Part shown: in pieces, positions 33,262-42,942 of the stretch
How positions within the stretch are numbered: the first letter of the stretch is position 1
How the letters are laid out: every line of letters starts with the position of its first letter
Assembly: GCF_000455265.1 (NCBI RefSeq)
Contig: NZ_HG005139.1
Coordinates: 1,038,842-1,102,841, forward strand
Direction of reading: 5' to 3'
Source: Paenibacillus antibioticophila
GTDB lineage: Bacteria; Bacillota; Bacilli; Paenibacillales; Paenibacillaceae
Length of the DNA stretch: 64,000 nucleotides
Translations under genes and position numbers: made by a program
The notes under the pieces: model-generated
The model's database searches: none
Seen by the model: only the letters and a program-made list of their open reading frames with translations
What the model was told of the DNA's origin: nothing

Positions 33262-34221
33262 ATGAAGAACGCAGAAATCCATGAGACTGCCGCGGTGCCC
33301 CAGTTCCGACCGGAACGGGGCAACCGCCTCATTAGGCAAATTCTCAGCAGATACGATCTGTATCTGATGCTGTTATTGCCGATCACATGGTATTTGCTGT
33401 TCCATTACGGCCCGCTTTACGGGCTGCAAATTGCATTTAAAAATTTTAATCCGGGCAAGGGAATTCTCGGCAGCAGCTGGGTGGGCTTCGATAACTTTCA
33501 ACGCTTCTTCGATTCCTATTATTTCTGGAGACTGCTCTGGAATACGTTATCCATTAATCTGTTTTCACTGCTGGTTGCCTTTCCAATACCGATTATGCTT
33601 GCATTACTGATTAACGAAATTCGCAGTAAACGCTATAGCAAGCTGCTGCAAAATATCACCTACATTCCGCACTTTATTTCCGTTGTAGTTATTGTAGGTA
33701 TTCTGACTGTCCTGCTCTCCACGAATGGTCCGATCAATATGCTGATCCAGGCTCTGGGCGGATCGCCAACCCGCTTCATGGAATCGGCAGGCTGGTTCAA
33801 GACGATTTTTATCGGCTCTAATATTTGGCAAAATATGGGCTGGCAATCCATTATCTATATTGCGGCGCTTAGCGGGATCAATCCGCAGCTGTACGAAGCG
33901 GCCAAGATGGACGGTGCATCCCGTATGCGGCGTATCTGGCACGTATCGTTGCCGGGGATCATCCCTACGATTGTTATCCTGCTCATTCTGGACATCGGGC
34001 AATTCATGAACATCGGCTTCGAGAAAATCCTGCTTATGCAGAACAACCTGAACCTTGAAGCAAGCGACGTGATCTCTACCTTCGTATATACCACCGGGAT
34101 CTTGAAGGGAGAATACAGCTACACTGCGGCAATCGGGCTCTTCAACTCCTTGATCAACCTGACGCTCCTGCTGCTGGTGAACAGGTTTGCTAGAAAAACA
34201 TCAGAGACGAGCCTTTGGTAA
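33262..34221 (+). CDS. Sugar ABC permease (LplB-like)
   Basis: A 319-residue inner-membrane permease with six predicted helices and the EAA loop YEAAKMDGASRMRRIWHVSL that docks the ATPase. The N-terminal PLYGLQIAFKNFNPGKGI-type segment is characteristic of the LplB/UgpA-like subfamily partnered with long lipoproteins. I choose ATG 33262 because GGAG lies about 9 bases upstream; ATG 33256 would be only 3 bases from it. No ATPase gene lies in the operon; a shared MsmX-type ATPase elsewhere is expected. Confidence 0.87.
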   Translation: MKNAEIHETAAVPQFRPERGNRLIRQILSRYDLYLMLLLPITWYLLFHYGPLYGLQIAFKNFNPGKGILGSSWVGFDNFQRFFDSYYFWRLLWNTLSINLFSLLVAFPIPIMLALLINEIRSKRYSKLLQNITYIPHFISVVVIVGILTVLLSTNGPINMLIQALGGSPTRFMESAGWFKTIFIGSNIWQNMGWQSIIYIAALSGINPQLYEAAKMDGASRMRRIWHVSLPGIIPTIVILLILDIGQFMNIGFEKILLMQNNLNLEASDVISTFVYTTGILKGEYSYTAAIGLFNSLINLTLLLLVNRFARKTSETSLW

Positions 34222-34236
34222 TGGAGGGGATGAACA

Positions 34237-35133
34237 ATGTCTAGAGAAGTATCTTTGAAAGGTCCATCGGACGAGCGCTTGTTCGATGTTATCGTATATT
34301 TGATCGCTGCGGTAATCATCCTCATCGTTCTTTATCCGCTGCTGTTTGTGGTCAGCGCTTCGTTCAGTGACCCGGCCAGGGTGCTGAACGGAGAGGTATG
34401 GCTGCTGCCAAAGGGTCTGACGCTTGAAGCGTACACGAACATTTTGCATAATGATAAAATTTGGACCGGATACCGCAACTCGATTGTCTATGCGGTAGTC
34501 GGTACACTGATCAACATCATCATGACTTTGCTGGCCGCTTATCCATTATCCAGACCGGATTTGCCGGGACGCAAGGGTCTGATGATGATTGTCACCCTGA
34601 CCATGTTCTTCAGCGGGGGATTGATTCCAAGCTACCTGCTGGTTAAGAGCCTCGGAATGGTCGATACCATGTGGGCGCTGATCATTCCGGGCGCCATCTC
34701 GACCTATAACCTGATTGTCATGCGGACTTATTTTCAATCCAGTATTCCGTGGGAGCTCCAGGAGGCGGCGCATATTGACGGCTGTTCCAACTGGCGGCTG
34801 CTGATCAGCATCATTCTTCCGCTATCCAAGCCGATTATTGCAGTTATGGTGCTGTTCTACGCGGTGGGCCATTGGAATGCGTTCTTTAATGCTCTGATTT
34901 ACATCCGAACGGAAGATTTGTATCCGCTTCAGCTCGTGCTTCGGGAAATCCTGATGATCAGCCAATCTGCAGGCGTAGACGGCGGCAATGTCGGGATGGA
35001 GGAGAAGATTCTTCTCTCCGAAAGTATAAAATATGCGGTCATTATCGTATCCAGTCTGCCGGTGCTGATTATGTATCCATCTGTGCAACGGCATTTTGTT
35101 AAAGGGGTTATGATCGGCTCCATAAAAGGATAA
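34237..35133 (+). CDS. Sugar ABC permease (LplC-like)
   Basis: A 298-residue permease, partner of the preceding one, with about six helices and the EAA-type loop LQEAAHIDGCSNWRLLISII. The C-terminus ends VKGVMIGSIKG, which is usual for LplC/CarB-type permeases. ATG 34237 is preceded by GGAGGGG. It starts 15 bp after the LplB-like gene and is followed 20 bp later by the GH51 gene, so importer and hydrolases are one transcription unit. Confidence 0.87.
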   Translation: MSREVSLKGPSDERLFDVIVYLIAAVIILIVLYPLLFVVSASFSDPARVLNGEVWLLPKGLTLEAYTNILHNDKIWTGYRNSIVYAVVGTLINIIMTLLAAYPLSRPDLPGRKGLMMIVTLTMFFSGGLIPSYLLVKSLGMVDTMWALIIPGAISTYNLIVMRTYFQSSIPWELQEAAHIDGCSNWRLLISIILPLSKPIIAVMVLFYAVGHWNAFFNALIYIRTEDLYPLQLVLREILMISQSAGVDGGNVGMEEKILLSESIKYAVIIVSSLPVLIMYPSVQRHFVKGVMIGSIKG

Positions 35134-35153
35134 ATGGCAACGGAGGTATAAAA

Positions 35154-37166
35154 TTGAACAATAAAGCTACGATTTCAATCAATGACAACAGTGCCAGCGA
35201 GCACACAATTAATCCTTATTTGTTCGGGCATTTTGTAGAGGACATTCGCGATCACATGGAGGCCATGCTGGCCTTTCCGTTGAAAGACATGGACTTTGAA
35301 AGCGAAGCGGAGGGAACCTCCGGCGTGTCGGGAAGCTGGTATGCTTACACGAATGGGCGCAATACGAAGTATGCGCTGGAGGCTTCAGCGCCAAAGCATT
35401 CGGGACGCGCGCAGCGTATTCGTATCTTAAGCGACGATGAGGCTTATGCGGGAATTGCCCAACGGATTGCTCTGAAGGGACCGAAGAATTATTCCGTGAA
35501 GCTGGTGATCCGCACATCGATCGAGTTCAAATATGTGATCGTCGAGGCCGTGGATCGCAGCAATCAAGAACGTCTGGGTCTGGAGCGCATAGAAGTGAAC
35601 AGCCATAACTGGCGTGAATATGAAGCCGTGCTATCCGTCAGCAGAGATTGTGCGGATGCGGAATTCCGGGTGTATGTGCCGTCCGAGCATCCCCGGTGGA
35701 GGGATAGCGTGTCCACGGGCATGCTCTGGATCGACCATGTTTCCTTGCTGCCGGAGGACCATATCGGCATGGTGAAGCGCGAAGTGGTTGAGATGACCAG
35801 AGATTTGAATGCCGGCATGATGAGACTCGCAGGCAACTATATTAGCGCCTACCATTTTGAGCATGGGATCGGACCGGTATTGGAGCGTCCGGTGATGTTC
35901 AATGAGGCTTGGGGAGGCTGGACCAGCAAATATTTTGGCACAGATGAGTTTATCGCCTTCTGCCGGGAGTTGAAGGTGGAGCCGCTGATTTGTGTGAATG
36001 ACGGTTCAGGCACACCCGAAGAAGCGGCGGCATGGGTGGAATATTGCAATGGCGGCACGGATACCCCGATGGGGGCGCAGCGGGCTGCTAACGGACACCC
36101 TGAGCCATATAACGTAACATATTGGGAGATTGGAAATGAAGTTTGGGGAGCCTGGCAGGTTGGAAATGTAACAGGAGAGCAATTTGCCAGACGGATGCTT
36201 CCTATCATTAAAGCGATGAAGAAAATTGACCCTTCGATTGTCATTCTGGCATGCGGGCATACCGATCAGGAATGGAACCGGGCCGTGCTTGACATTGCGG
36301 GGGAGCATATCGATTATTTGACCCTGCATTTGTATCACGGGTACAACCGCTTCGGGATGGACCGCAATACGCCGGCGGATGAGCGCTATAAGGCGATGGC
36401 TGCCTTTTCAGAGTGGACCCGCCTCAACCTGGAAGAGACAAGAGAACAGATTTTTGCGAATCTGAAGCACTGTCATGTGAAGCTGGCTATTACCGAATAC
36501 AATACGATGTACTATCCGAATAACATCCGCAGAGGATTGCCGGATGAGCATACGCTTGGAGCGGCGGTGGCTAACGCAGCCAACCTGAATGAAATGCTGC
36601 GGGCCAGCGACCTTGTGCAGATCGGAAGCTTCTCCGATCTTGTCAACGGGTGGCTCGGAGGCTGTATCCGCGTTGGCGACTACTATGCGGATCAATATTG
36701 CGGCAAGGTTCCGGGCTGGAGCGGACACCCGCTTAAGGTATACGGCACGCCTACCTATGAGGTGATGAAGCTCTATGCGGGACGCGATATTTCCCGCATG
36801 CTTCCGGTAAAGGTAGAGTGCGGCACCTTCGCTGTTCAATCCAACAAACCGGCACCGATCAATTTGGATGCCTTGCCGGATCTGGATGTCGCGGCATGCA
36901 CGAATAAAGACAGCAGTACGATCACTTTGTTTATCGTCAATCGGAGCCTGAAAGAGGTAACTGCTGCTCTGGATCTTGGAGAACTGCAAGCCGATAAAGA
37001 CACCGTGCTCTATGAAATTACAGGAGAATCTGAGTGGGATATTAATTCCGTCTTTGCTCCGGATTGCATCTCCTGCAAGTCCAGCTCCATTCCGTTCGAA
37101 GCCTGGAAGGCGGGATATCCGCTGCGTCCGGCATCGGTCTATGCGCTGGAGATCAGAACCAAATAA
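35154..37166 (+). CDS. GH51 alpha-L-arabinofuranosidase, intracellular
   Basis: A 670-residue enzyme with no signal peptide. It releases terminal alpha-L-arabinofuranose. The N-terminus carries the INPYLFGHFVEDI motif; residues about 85-200 look like a CBM4-type jelly roll; the TIM barrel holds acid/base Glu329 in WEIGNEVWG and nucleophile Glu448 in AITEYN; a C-terminal beta domain follows (ending PASVYALEI). The extra N-terminal jelly roll makes it longer than the roughly 500-residue intracellular GH51 enzymes. TTG 35154 is used as start, with GGAGG 7 bases before it. It is encoded after the ABC permeases and before GH2, so it should trim the imported oligosaccharide. Confidence 0.88.
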   Translation: MNNKATISINDNSASEHTINPYLFGHFVEDIRDHMEAMLAFPLKDMDFESEAEGTSGVSGSWYAYTNGRNTKYALEASAPKHSGRAQRIRILSDDEAYAGIAQRIALKGPKNYSVKLVIRTSIEFKYVIVEAVDRSNQERLGLERIEVNSHNWREYEAVLSVSRDCADAEFRVYVPSEHPRWRDSVSTGMLWIDHVSLLPEDHIGMVKREVVEMTRDLNAGMMRLAGNYISAYHFEHGIGPVLERPVMFNEAWGGWTSKYFGTDEFIAFCRELKVEPLICVNDGSGTPEEAAAWVEYCNGGTDTPMGAQRAANGHPEPYNVTYWEIGNEVWGAWQVGNVTGEQFARRMLPIIKAMKKIDPSIVILACGHTDQEWNRAVLDIAGEHIDYLTLHLYHGYNRFGMDRNTPADERYKAMAAFSEWTRLNLEETREQIFANLKHCHVKLAITEYNTMYYPNNIRRGLPDEHTLGAAVANAANLNEMLRASDLVQIGSFSDLVNGWLGGCIRVGDYYADQYCGKVPGWSGHPLKVYGTPTYEVMKLYAGRDISRMLPVKVECGTFAVQSNKPAPINLDALPDLDVAACTNKDSSTITLFIVNRSLKEVTAALDLGELQADKDTVLYEITGESEWDINSVFAPDCISCKSSSIPFEAWKAGYPLRPASVYALEIRTK

Positions 37167-37183
37167 CTTTCAGGAGGAGCAAG

Positions 37184-38950
37184 ATGACAACCAAGGGTTA
37201 TATCAAAGATTATCCAAGACCCCAATTCGTGCGCGAAAGATGGATGAATCTGAACGGCGAATGGGACTTCCGCTTTGACGACGATAACGTCGGGGAAATT
37301 GAAAAATGGCAGGAACAGCTGGCAGGAACGCATAAGATTACTGTTCCATTCACGTATGAAACACAGGCCAGCGGCATCGGCATCGAGGAATTCCATTCAC
37401 GGGTATGGTACAGCAAGAGCGTCTCGATTCCGCAGGAAGCGGAAGGACAACAGGTAATCCTGCATTTTCAGGCTGTGGATTATATCGCCAAGGTATGGGT
37501 GAACGGCGTGTTGGCTGGCAGCCATCAGGGGGCTTATGCCGCATTTTCCTTCGATATTACGCCTTACCTGACCTTCGGCGCGGATAATATCATCACGCTG
37601 AAAGCAGAGGACAGCGACGACTGCACTCAGCCGCGGGGCAAGCAGCGGTGGACGAAGAACAATTTCGAATGCTTCTATGTGCAGACCACCGGCATTTGGC
37701 AGACCGTCTGGCTGGAATATGTGGAGGAGCAGCGGCTTGACACAGTGAAGATTACCCCTGATCTCGATCATGCCAGAGTAGCCTTCGATTATCGGGTACA
37801 CGGCCTGGAGACGGCAAAGGGAACCTTAAGACTGGAAGCCATCGTGACGATGAAAGACCGCCATGTAAAGACGGTAAGCCTGGTGATCGACCGGCCTCGC
37901 CTGAGCGTGGAAGTGGACCTGGTGCACGAAGTGAACGGACCTTGGAAGAGACGCTTCTGGTCGCCGCAGCAGCCGAATCTCTATGATGTAGAATTCGTGC
38001 TGTATCAGGATGATGTCGTTGTGGATCGCGTGCTATCCTATTTCGGCATGAGAAAGGTATCGATCGAAAAGGGCAAGGTACTCCTCAACAATGTGCCAAT
38101 CTATCAACGGCTGATGCTGGACCAGGGCTACTGGACAGAGAGCCATTTGACCCCGCCGAGCGAGGAAGCGCTAATTGCCGACATCGACTTTATGCTGGAG
38201 ATGGGCTATAACGGCGTGCGCAAGCACATGAAGATTGAAGACGCCCGCTTCCTGTACTGGTGTGACGTTAAAGGCCTCCTCGTATGGTCGGAAATGGCGG
38301 CGACGTTTGAATTTCATGATGATGCGGTGGAGAACTTCACCAAGGAATGGCTGGAAATCGTTCATCAGCAATATAATCATCCGAGCATTATTACCTGGGT
38401 GCCGTTCAATGAATCCTGGGGAATCCCTTATATTCTGCATGACCAGAGACAGCAGAAATTCACGGAGAGCATCTACCATCTGACCAAGTCGTATGACCCT
38501 TACCGCCCGGTCATCACGAATGACGGTTGGGAGCATACGGTCTCGGATATTATCACCTTGCATGACTATGTGGAGACCGGCGAGAAATTCCTGGAGCGGT
38601 ATGCGGACAATAAGGATGCAATCGTCAACAAAGAGACCACCTGCAATAAATGGAAGTATGCGCTTGCCGACGGCTACGAGTATAAAGGCCAGCCGATCAT
38701 GATCACCGAGTTCGGCGGGATCGCCTTCCAGTCGGATAAGGGCTGGGGCTATGGACAGCAGGTCAAGACGGATGAAGAGTTCCTGGCACGCTTTGACGGC
38801 CTGGTGCAGGCGATTAAGAGCGTGGACTATATTTGCGGCTTCTGCTACACCCAGCTTACCGATGTCCAGCAGGAGATCAACGGTCTGCTGGCAGAGGACC
38901 GCAAGCCGAAATTCCCGTTGGAGCAGATTAGGGCGATTAACTTGAAGTAA
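37184..38950 (+). CDS. GH2 glycoside hydrolase (beta-galactosidase/beta-glucuronidase type)
   Basis: A 588-residue enzyme: sugar-binding jelly roll (about 15-175), immunoglobulin-like domain (about 180-275), TIM barrel (about 280-588). Acid/base Glu410 lies in VPFNESWG and nucleophile Glu509 in MITEFGG. The size resembles beta-glucuronidase rather than LacZ. The exact sugar (galactose, glucuronate, arabinopyranose or mannose) cannot be read safely. There is no signal peptide, so it is cytoplasmic. ATG 37184 has CAGGAGGAG upstream; the open frame extends further upstream into GH51. It is the last gene of the operon, before a strong terminator. Confidence 0.85.
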   Translation: MTTKGYIKDYPRPQFVRERWMNLNGEWDFRFDDDNVGEIEKWQEQLAGTHKITVPFTYETQASGIGIEEFHSRVWYSKSVSIPQEAEGQQVILHFQAVDYIAKVWVNGVLAGSHQGAYAAFSFDITPYLTFGADNIITLKAEDSDDCTQPRGKQRWTKNNFECFYVQTTGIWQTVWLEYVEEQRLDTVKITPDLDHARVAFDYRVHGLETAKGTLRLEAIVTMKDRHVKTVSLVIDRPRLSVEVDLVHEVNGPWKRRFWSPQQPNLYDVEFVLYQDDVVVDRVLSYFGMRKVSIEKGKVLLNNVPIYQRLMLDQGYWTESHLTPPSEEALIADIDFMLEMGYNGVRKHMKIEDARFLYWCDVKGLLVWSEMAATFEFHDDAVENFTKEWLEIVHQQYNHPSIITWVPFNESWGIPYILHDQRQQKFTESIYHLTKSYDPYRPVITNDGWEHTVSDIITLHDYVETGEKFLERYADNKDAIVNKETTCNKWKYALADGYEYKGQPIMITEFGGIAFQSDKGWGYGQQVKTDEEFLARFDGLVQAIKSVDYICGFCYTQLTDVQQEINGLLAEDRKPKFPLEQIRAINLK

Positions 38951-38965
38951 CTTCAAAGCGACAAA

Positions 38966-39027
38966 AGAAACCTCTCCTTGCTGAGCGGTTGGATGGCAGA
39001 TCCAATTCACCAAGGAGAGGTTCTTTA
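38966..39027. terminator. Terminator between GH2 and the convergent siderophore-binding gene
   Basis: GAAACCTCTCCTTG pairs with CAAGGAGAGGTTCTTT around a loop of about 30 bases. T-rich tails on both strands allow use in both directions. Confidence 0.8.
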
Positions 39028-39038
39028 TATTCTATGTC

Positions 39039-40046
39039 CTATTTCAAAATACTGTCTACAACAGCATCCACAATCATGTCATTCGCAATCGGACCGGTGT
39101 ACAGCCAGCTTGACAAGTCAGCATCGAACTCATGGACGTTGCCGTTAACAACGGCCGGGAGACTTGTCCAGATCGGGTCCTTCAGGGCTTCGGAGCCTGT
39201 TGCCGCATCACTGTTAATCAGGAAAATGTGATCGGTGTCCAGTTCAGCCATAGCTTCAAGCGATAGCGATCTCCAGATGTTGCCTTCTCCCTCAGAAATT
39301 TCAGTAACAATTGAAGGGACCTTCAAGCCGAGGTCTTGATACATTACCGCACCGCTGGATTGATCGTCCACGACAATCCAGAAGGTACCGCCAACCAGCC
39401 AAATCGCTGCGGCTGACGGGGAGCCAGCGGCTTCAATCTTAGCCTTGGCCTCGGCAGCCTTAGCATCATAAGCTTCTAGCGAGGCTTGCACTTCGGCTTC
39501 CTTGCCAACAATCTTCCCAATCTCGGCAAAGGCTTTGCGCCAATCGGCATTAATCTCACTGCCCAAAGCATAGGTTGGGGCAATTTTATTGTAGGAATCA
39601 TATTTGTTGTCAGCGATCAGTGACTCATCCCCAATAATAATGAGATCCGGCGAGAAGCTGGTAACGGACTCGAAAGGCAAGTCATGGGCGATAACAGGGA
39701 CATCCTTAAAGTAGGATTCCAGATAGTCCATTGGGGAATCCCCCACAGACCATTGTGCAACAGGAGTTATATCCAGTGCAGCCAGATAGTCCTCCAGGTA
39801 TGAAGCCAAAATACGCTCCGGATTGGCAGGGATCGTAACCGTATGTCCTAATGGATCCGTCAACTCGCGCGGACCGCTTGGTTCAGCATCAGGTTGGGTA
39901 TTAGTGCTTGCCTGCTCTTCATTGGCAGCAGGAGATGTATTGGTATTTGACCCCTCCGCAGGAGAATTGCCGTTATTGCTTGAGCAGCCTGCTAGCACCG
40001 TTAGAATGGATACGATAAGCAGTAAGGATTTGAAGTGAATTTTCAA
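39039..40046 (-). CDS. Iron-siderophore ABC transporter binding lipoprotein (FeuA/FecB-like)
   Basis: A 335-residue lipoprotein: signal with lipobox VLAGC (about residues 17-21), a Ser/Asn/Thr-rich spacer, then a class III periplasmic-binding fold (RELTDPLGHTVTIPANPERI, SFSPDLIIIGDE, DHIFLINSDAATG). It captures ferric siderophores for the FecCD-type permeases encoded at 41932-43940. The start is TTG 40046 with GGGAGG upstream; the nearby ATG is in another frame and hits a stop at once. A Fur box 35 bp upstream gives it its own iron-regulated promoter. Confidence 0.87.
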   Translation of the reverse strand: MKIHFKSLLLIVSILTVLAGCSSNNGNSPAEGSNTNTSPAANEEQASTNTQPDAEPSGPRELTDPLGHTVTIPANPERILASYLEDYLAALDITPVAQWSVGDSPMDYLESYFKDVPVIAHDLPFESVTSFSPDLIIIGDESLIADNKYDSYNKIAPTYALGSEINADWRKAFAEIGKIVGKEAEVQASLEAYDAKAAEAKAKIEAAGSPSAAAIWLVGGTFWIVVDDQSSGAVMYQDLGLKVPSIVTEISEGEGNIWRSLSLEAMAELDTDHIFLINSDAATGSEALKDPIWTSLPAVVNGNVHEFDADLSSWLYTGPIANDMIVDAVVDSILK

Positions 40047-40080
40047 AGCATGAGCCTCCCTTTATGTTCTATACAGATAA

Positions 40081-40095
40081 TGATAATCAATATCA
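40081..40095. promoter_or_regulatory. Fur box before the siderophore-binding protein gene
   Basis: TGATAATCAATATCA matches the Fur 7-1-7 consensus TGATAATnATTATCA with one mismatch. Confidence 0.75.
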
Positions 40096-40133
40096 TCTAC
40101 AATGTCTAATTCTATCGTGGACAGATCAGATGT

Positions 40134-41786
40134 CTATACCCATTTGTCTTCGTTTTTATGCACAAAATGATTATGGGTTTTTTGGTTCACAGGGTGCTGC
40201 AGCAACTCTTCCATCAGATCAAGCTGGCAATATAGCGAGTAGACATCGTTAGCATGATAAAGATTGCGATCGATATAATAAATTTTCGGATGCTTGGAGG
40301 CCTCTAATTCTGCCCATACAGGGTGCTCCAGGAGATCCTTGATATAGGGCATGTCCCGATCTTTATAGGTGTAGCTAATAATCATGTGATCGGCCGCGAA
40401 GAGAGGAAGATGATCGAGCTGAATTTCTAATGGCATTCCTTTGCCGATCACACGCTGTGTAACCGAGGCCGGGGGCTTCAAGCCAAGCCCGCGAAATAAA
40501 TTATAGCCGCCTCTTCCGTGAAAGTCGTTGAGCACCCAAATGCTGTGATTCGGGGATAGCTCATAAAGTCCGACCGTCTCATCGGGCTGAATAAACTGAA
40601 GCAGTCTTTGCCGCAGAGCCTCGGCCTTCTGTTGATAGTTCATCATGGACCGAGCGGCCGCTTCGGTCTTGTTTAAAATTTGAGCGAGCTGGTGAAACCG
40701 ATCGAAGGGGTCGCCATAAGGCACGACAATGGTGGGAGCTATATTTTCCAACCGCTGGATGAAGGTTGCGCCGATCCAGATCGGTGCAATGATCAGATCC
40801 GGATTCAGTGCAATCACCTTTTCTACATCCTGTCGCCCAACATCGATCACATCCGCCAATAGGTTCCGCAAAAAGGGATTGGCGTGCAAGCCGAAAAAGG
40901 AGGCCGCTCCCACAGGCGTAATGCCAAGCGCAAGCAAATTACCCACCCAATCATAAATAACGATTCGCTTCTCCATTGCTGCAAATGAGCTGGGAGAATA
41001 GCCGGTAATCTGTTTGAATTTCCTGCTAAGATAAAGTCCGTTGGTGTATCCGACAGCATTAGCAATGTCGTTCAGTTTTTTGTTGGTGGTAAGCATAAGG
41101 GATTTCGCTTTTCTGATGCGAAGTTTTGATAAATAATGCGAGAAGCTGTCTCCTGTCTCTTCCTTGAAAATCCTGGAGAAAACATGAGGATGGAATCCGG
41201 CCAGCTGTGCCAAGTCCTCCCGGGTGATCTGCTGCTTGTAGTGCCGGTCAATATAGTCGATCACCTGCTGAATGGAATAGGTATGCTGTTCTTGTGGATT
41301 CATAGGAAGCGTACGTTCCTGCTCCAGCAGCAGAATCAATTCGTATAGCAATGCCTGCTTGGTGTAAGCGTGGGATTGCTCCTCCTCCAGCACATACAGA
41401 CGCTTGACAAGCTCAAAGACTTGGAGGTAGGATTGGACGAAGATTTCTCCATCGGCCCTCCATGGCTCCTGCAAAGGCTCGTAGACTATTTCCTGCTCAG
41501 GTGTGAAGGCGTTTTTTTTCAATATATCAAAGGTTAGCCTGTACAATACAAGATCATCGGCTTCAGCTCCATGCAAGTCGAAATACCGATTGCGATTACA
41601 TAGAACGACAGTCCCCTGCTGCAGCAGAATCGTATTTTGATTCACTCGAAGCTTCCCTCCGCCCTGAAGAATGTATAGCAGGCAGTAATGCTGGCTCCAT
41701 TCGCGAACAGGCTGTTCAGCAGCCAAAATGGTCAGTCTTTTGATACTGTGGAAGGAAAATAGCAGATCCAATTCGCACGCTCCCAA
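40134..41786 (-). CDS. Btr-like AraC regulator fused to a siderophore-binding domain
   Basis: A 550-residue cytoplasmic regulator. An N-terminal cupin-like part is followed by two AraC helix-turn-helix units at about 180-275 (TREDLAQLAGFHPHVFSRIF and KLNDIANAVGYTNGLYLSRK). The C-terminal half (about 285-540) is a FecB/FeuA-type binding fold (LLALGITPVG, LNPDLIIAPIW). This matches Bacillus subtilis Btr, which activates siderophore-uptake genes when it binds the ferric siderophore. The start is TTG 41786 with a weak ribosome binding site. It is divergent from the FecCD permeases and upstream of the binding-protein gene, its probable targets. Confidence 0.86.
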   Translation of the reverse strand: MGACELDLLFSFHSIKRLTILAAEQPVREWSQHYCLLYILQGGGKLRVNQNTILLQQGTVVLCNRNRYFDLHGAEADDLVLYRLTFDILKKNAFTPEQEIVYEPLQEPWRADGEIFVQSYLQVFELVKRLYVLEEEQSHAYTKQALLYELILLLEQERTLPMNPQEQHTYSIQQVIDYIDRHYKQQITREDLAQLAGFHPHVFSRIFKEETGDSFSHYLSKLRIRKAKSLMLTTNKKLNDIANAVGYTNGLYLSRKFKQITGYSPSSFAAMEKRIVIYDWVGNLLALGITPVGAASFFGLHANPFLRNLLADVIDVGRQDVEKVIALNPDLIIAPIWIGATFIQRLENIAPTIVVPYGDPFDRFHQLAQILNKTEAAARSMMNYQQKAEALRQRLLQFIQPDETVGLYELSPNHSIWVLNDFHGRGGYNLFRGLGLKPPASVTQRVIGKGMPLEIQLDHLPLFAADHMIISYTYKDRDMPYIKDLLEHPVWAELEASKHPKIYYIDRNLYHANDVYSLYCQLDLMEELLQHPVNQKTHNHFVHKNEDKWV

Positions 41787-41853
41787 TACATATTCGCCAT
41801 CTTGCGCAACTAGCGGTTATGGCCTATACTCGTTTTGTTATAGTTTTCTCAAT

Positions 41854-41868
41854 TGAGAATCATTATCA
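41854..41868. promoter_or_regulatory. Fur box in the divergent regulator/permease interval
   Basis: TGAGAATCATTATCA matches TGATAATnATTATCA with one mismatch. It lies between the Btr-like gene and the first permease gene and can affect both. Confidence 0.72.
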
Positions 41869-41931
41869 ACATCAACTAACTGCAAGTATAACATGAATAG
41901 CAATGATTTTATATAGAATGGAGCAATTCTA

Positions 41932-42942
41932 ATGCTGCAACGGAGGCGCGTGGCGATTGCCACAATCATAGGCATGGCAGGATTGATAGCGATACTGGTT
42001 AGTATTGTGCTGTCCGTAATTCTCGGCTATGCGGATATTAAGCTGCAGGTGATATGGGATGCCCTATTTCACTTTGACCCGGCCAATCGGGAGCACCTCG
42101 TGATTCAGACGATTCGCTTGCCCAGAGTATTCGCGGCAGGTATTGTTGGCACATGCTTTGCAGTTACAGGGGCGATGATGCAAGGGATGACAAGAAATCC
42201 GCTTGCTGATTCAAGCCTGCTTGGCATCAATGCAGGAGCAGGTCTTGTGTTGGCGCTCAGCTTCGCCTATCTGACCAATGTATCCTATAACTTCATTTTG
42301 CTGCTGTCCATTTTCGGTGCGGCAGTCGGGGCAGCTCTGATCTACGGCATTGGATTCGCCGGGAAGAACAACTCCTCATCCTTAAGACTGGTGTTGGCGG
42401 GAGCAGCTGTTACGGCCTTGTTTAATGGTCTGAACGAGGGGCTTTCCTTGTATTTTGGCATTGGGCAGAATATTGCCTTCTGGTATGCATCCGGTGTATC
42501 GCGTGTGACCTGGAGTCAGATTGTGTATGTTACGCCATGGTTCGTGGCAGGGCTCGTATGTGCGCTCGTATTGTCCCGCTCGGTTACAATTCTGAGCATA
42601 GGCGAGGATAATGCGCGGAGCCTTGGCCTTAAGATAGGACAGCTAAAGCTGGTCATCGCCGTTGTTGTACTGGTGCTGGCCGGGATTTCGGTTGCCCTGG
42701 TAGGAGGTGTCGGGTTCGTAGGTCTGATTGTTCCGCACTTGGTCAGGAAGCTGGTGGGACAGGACTATCGTCTGGTCATCCCCTGCTCAGCGGTATTAGG
42801 TGCTTTGTTGGTCATTTTAGCAGATCTGTTTGCCCGGACAATGAATCCTCCGTTTGAAATTCCTCTGTCTGCAGTAACAGCAGCCTTAGGCGTGCCTTTC
42901 TTCTTATATCTTGTGCGTAAAGGGGGAAGGATGGAGCGATGA
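41932..42942 (+). CDS. FecCD-family iron-siderophore permease, first subunit
   Basis: A 336-residue polytopic membrane protein of the BtuC/FecCD family. IRLPRVFAAGIVGTCFAVTG then AMMQGMTRNPLADSSLLGIN is the hallmark, and GFVGLIVPHLVRKLVG is the cytoplasmic coupling segment that contacts the ATPase. It has about nine to ten helices. ATG 41932 follows GGAG. It overlaps the second permease by ATGA. No ATP-binding protein gene is present nearby; Bacillus Feu/Yus systems use a shared YusV-type ATPase encoded elsewhere. Confidence 0.88.
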   Translation: MLQRRRVAIATIIGMAGLIAILVSIVLSVILGYADIKLQVIWDALFHFDPANREHLVIQTIRLPRVFAAGIVGTCFAVTGAMMQGMTRNPLADSSLLGINAGAGLVLALSFAYLTNVSYNFILLLSIFGAAVGAALIYGIGFAGKNNSSSLRLVLAGAAVTALFNGLNEGLSLYFGIGQNIAFWYASGVSRVTWSQIVYVTPWFVAGLVCALVLSRSVTILSIGEDNARSLGLKIGQLKLVIAVVVLVLAGISVALVGGVGFVGLIVPHLVRKLVGQDYRLVIPCSAVLGALLVILADLFARTMNPPFEIPLSAVTAALGVPFFLYLVRKGGRMER

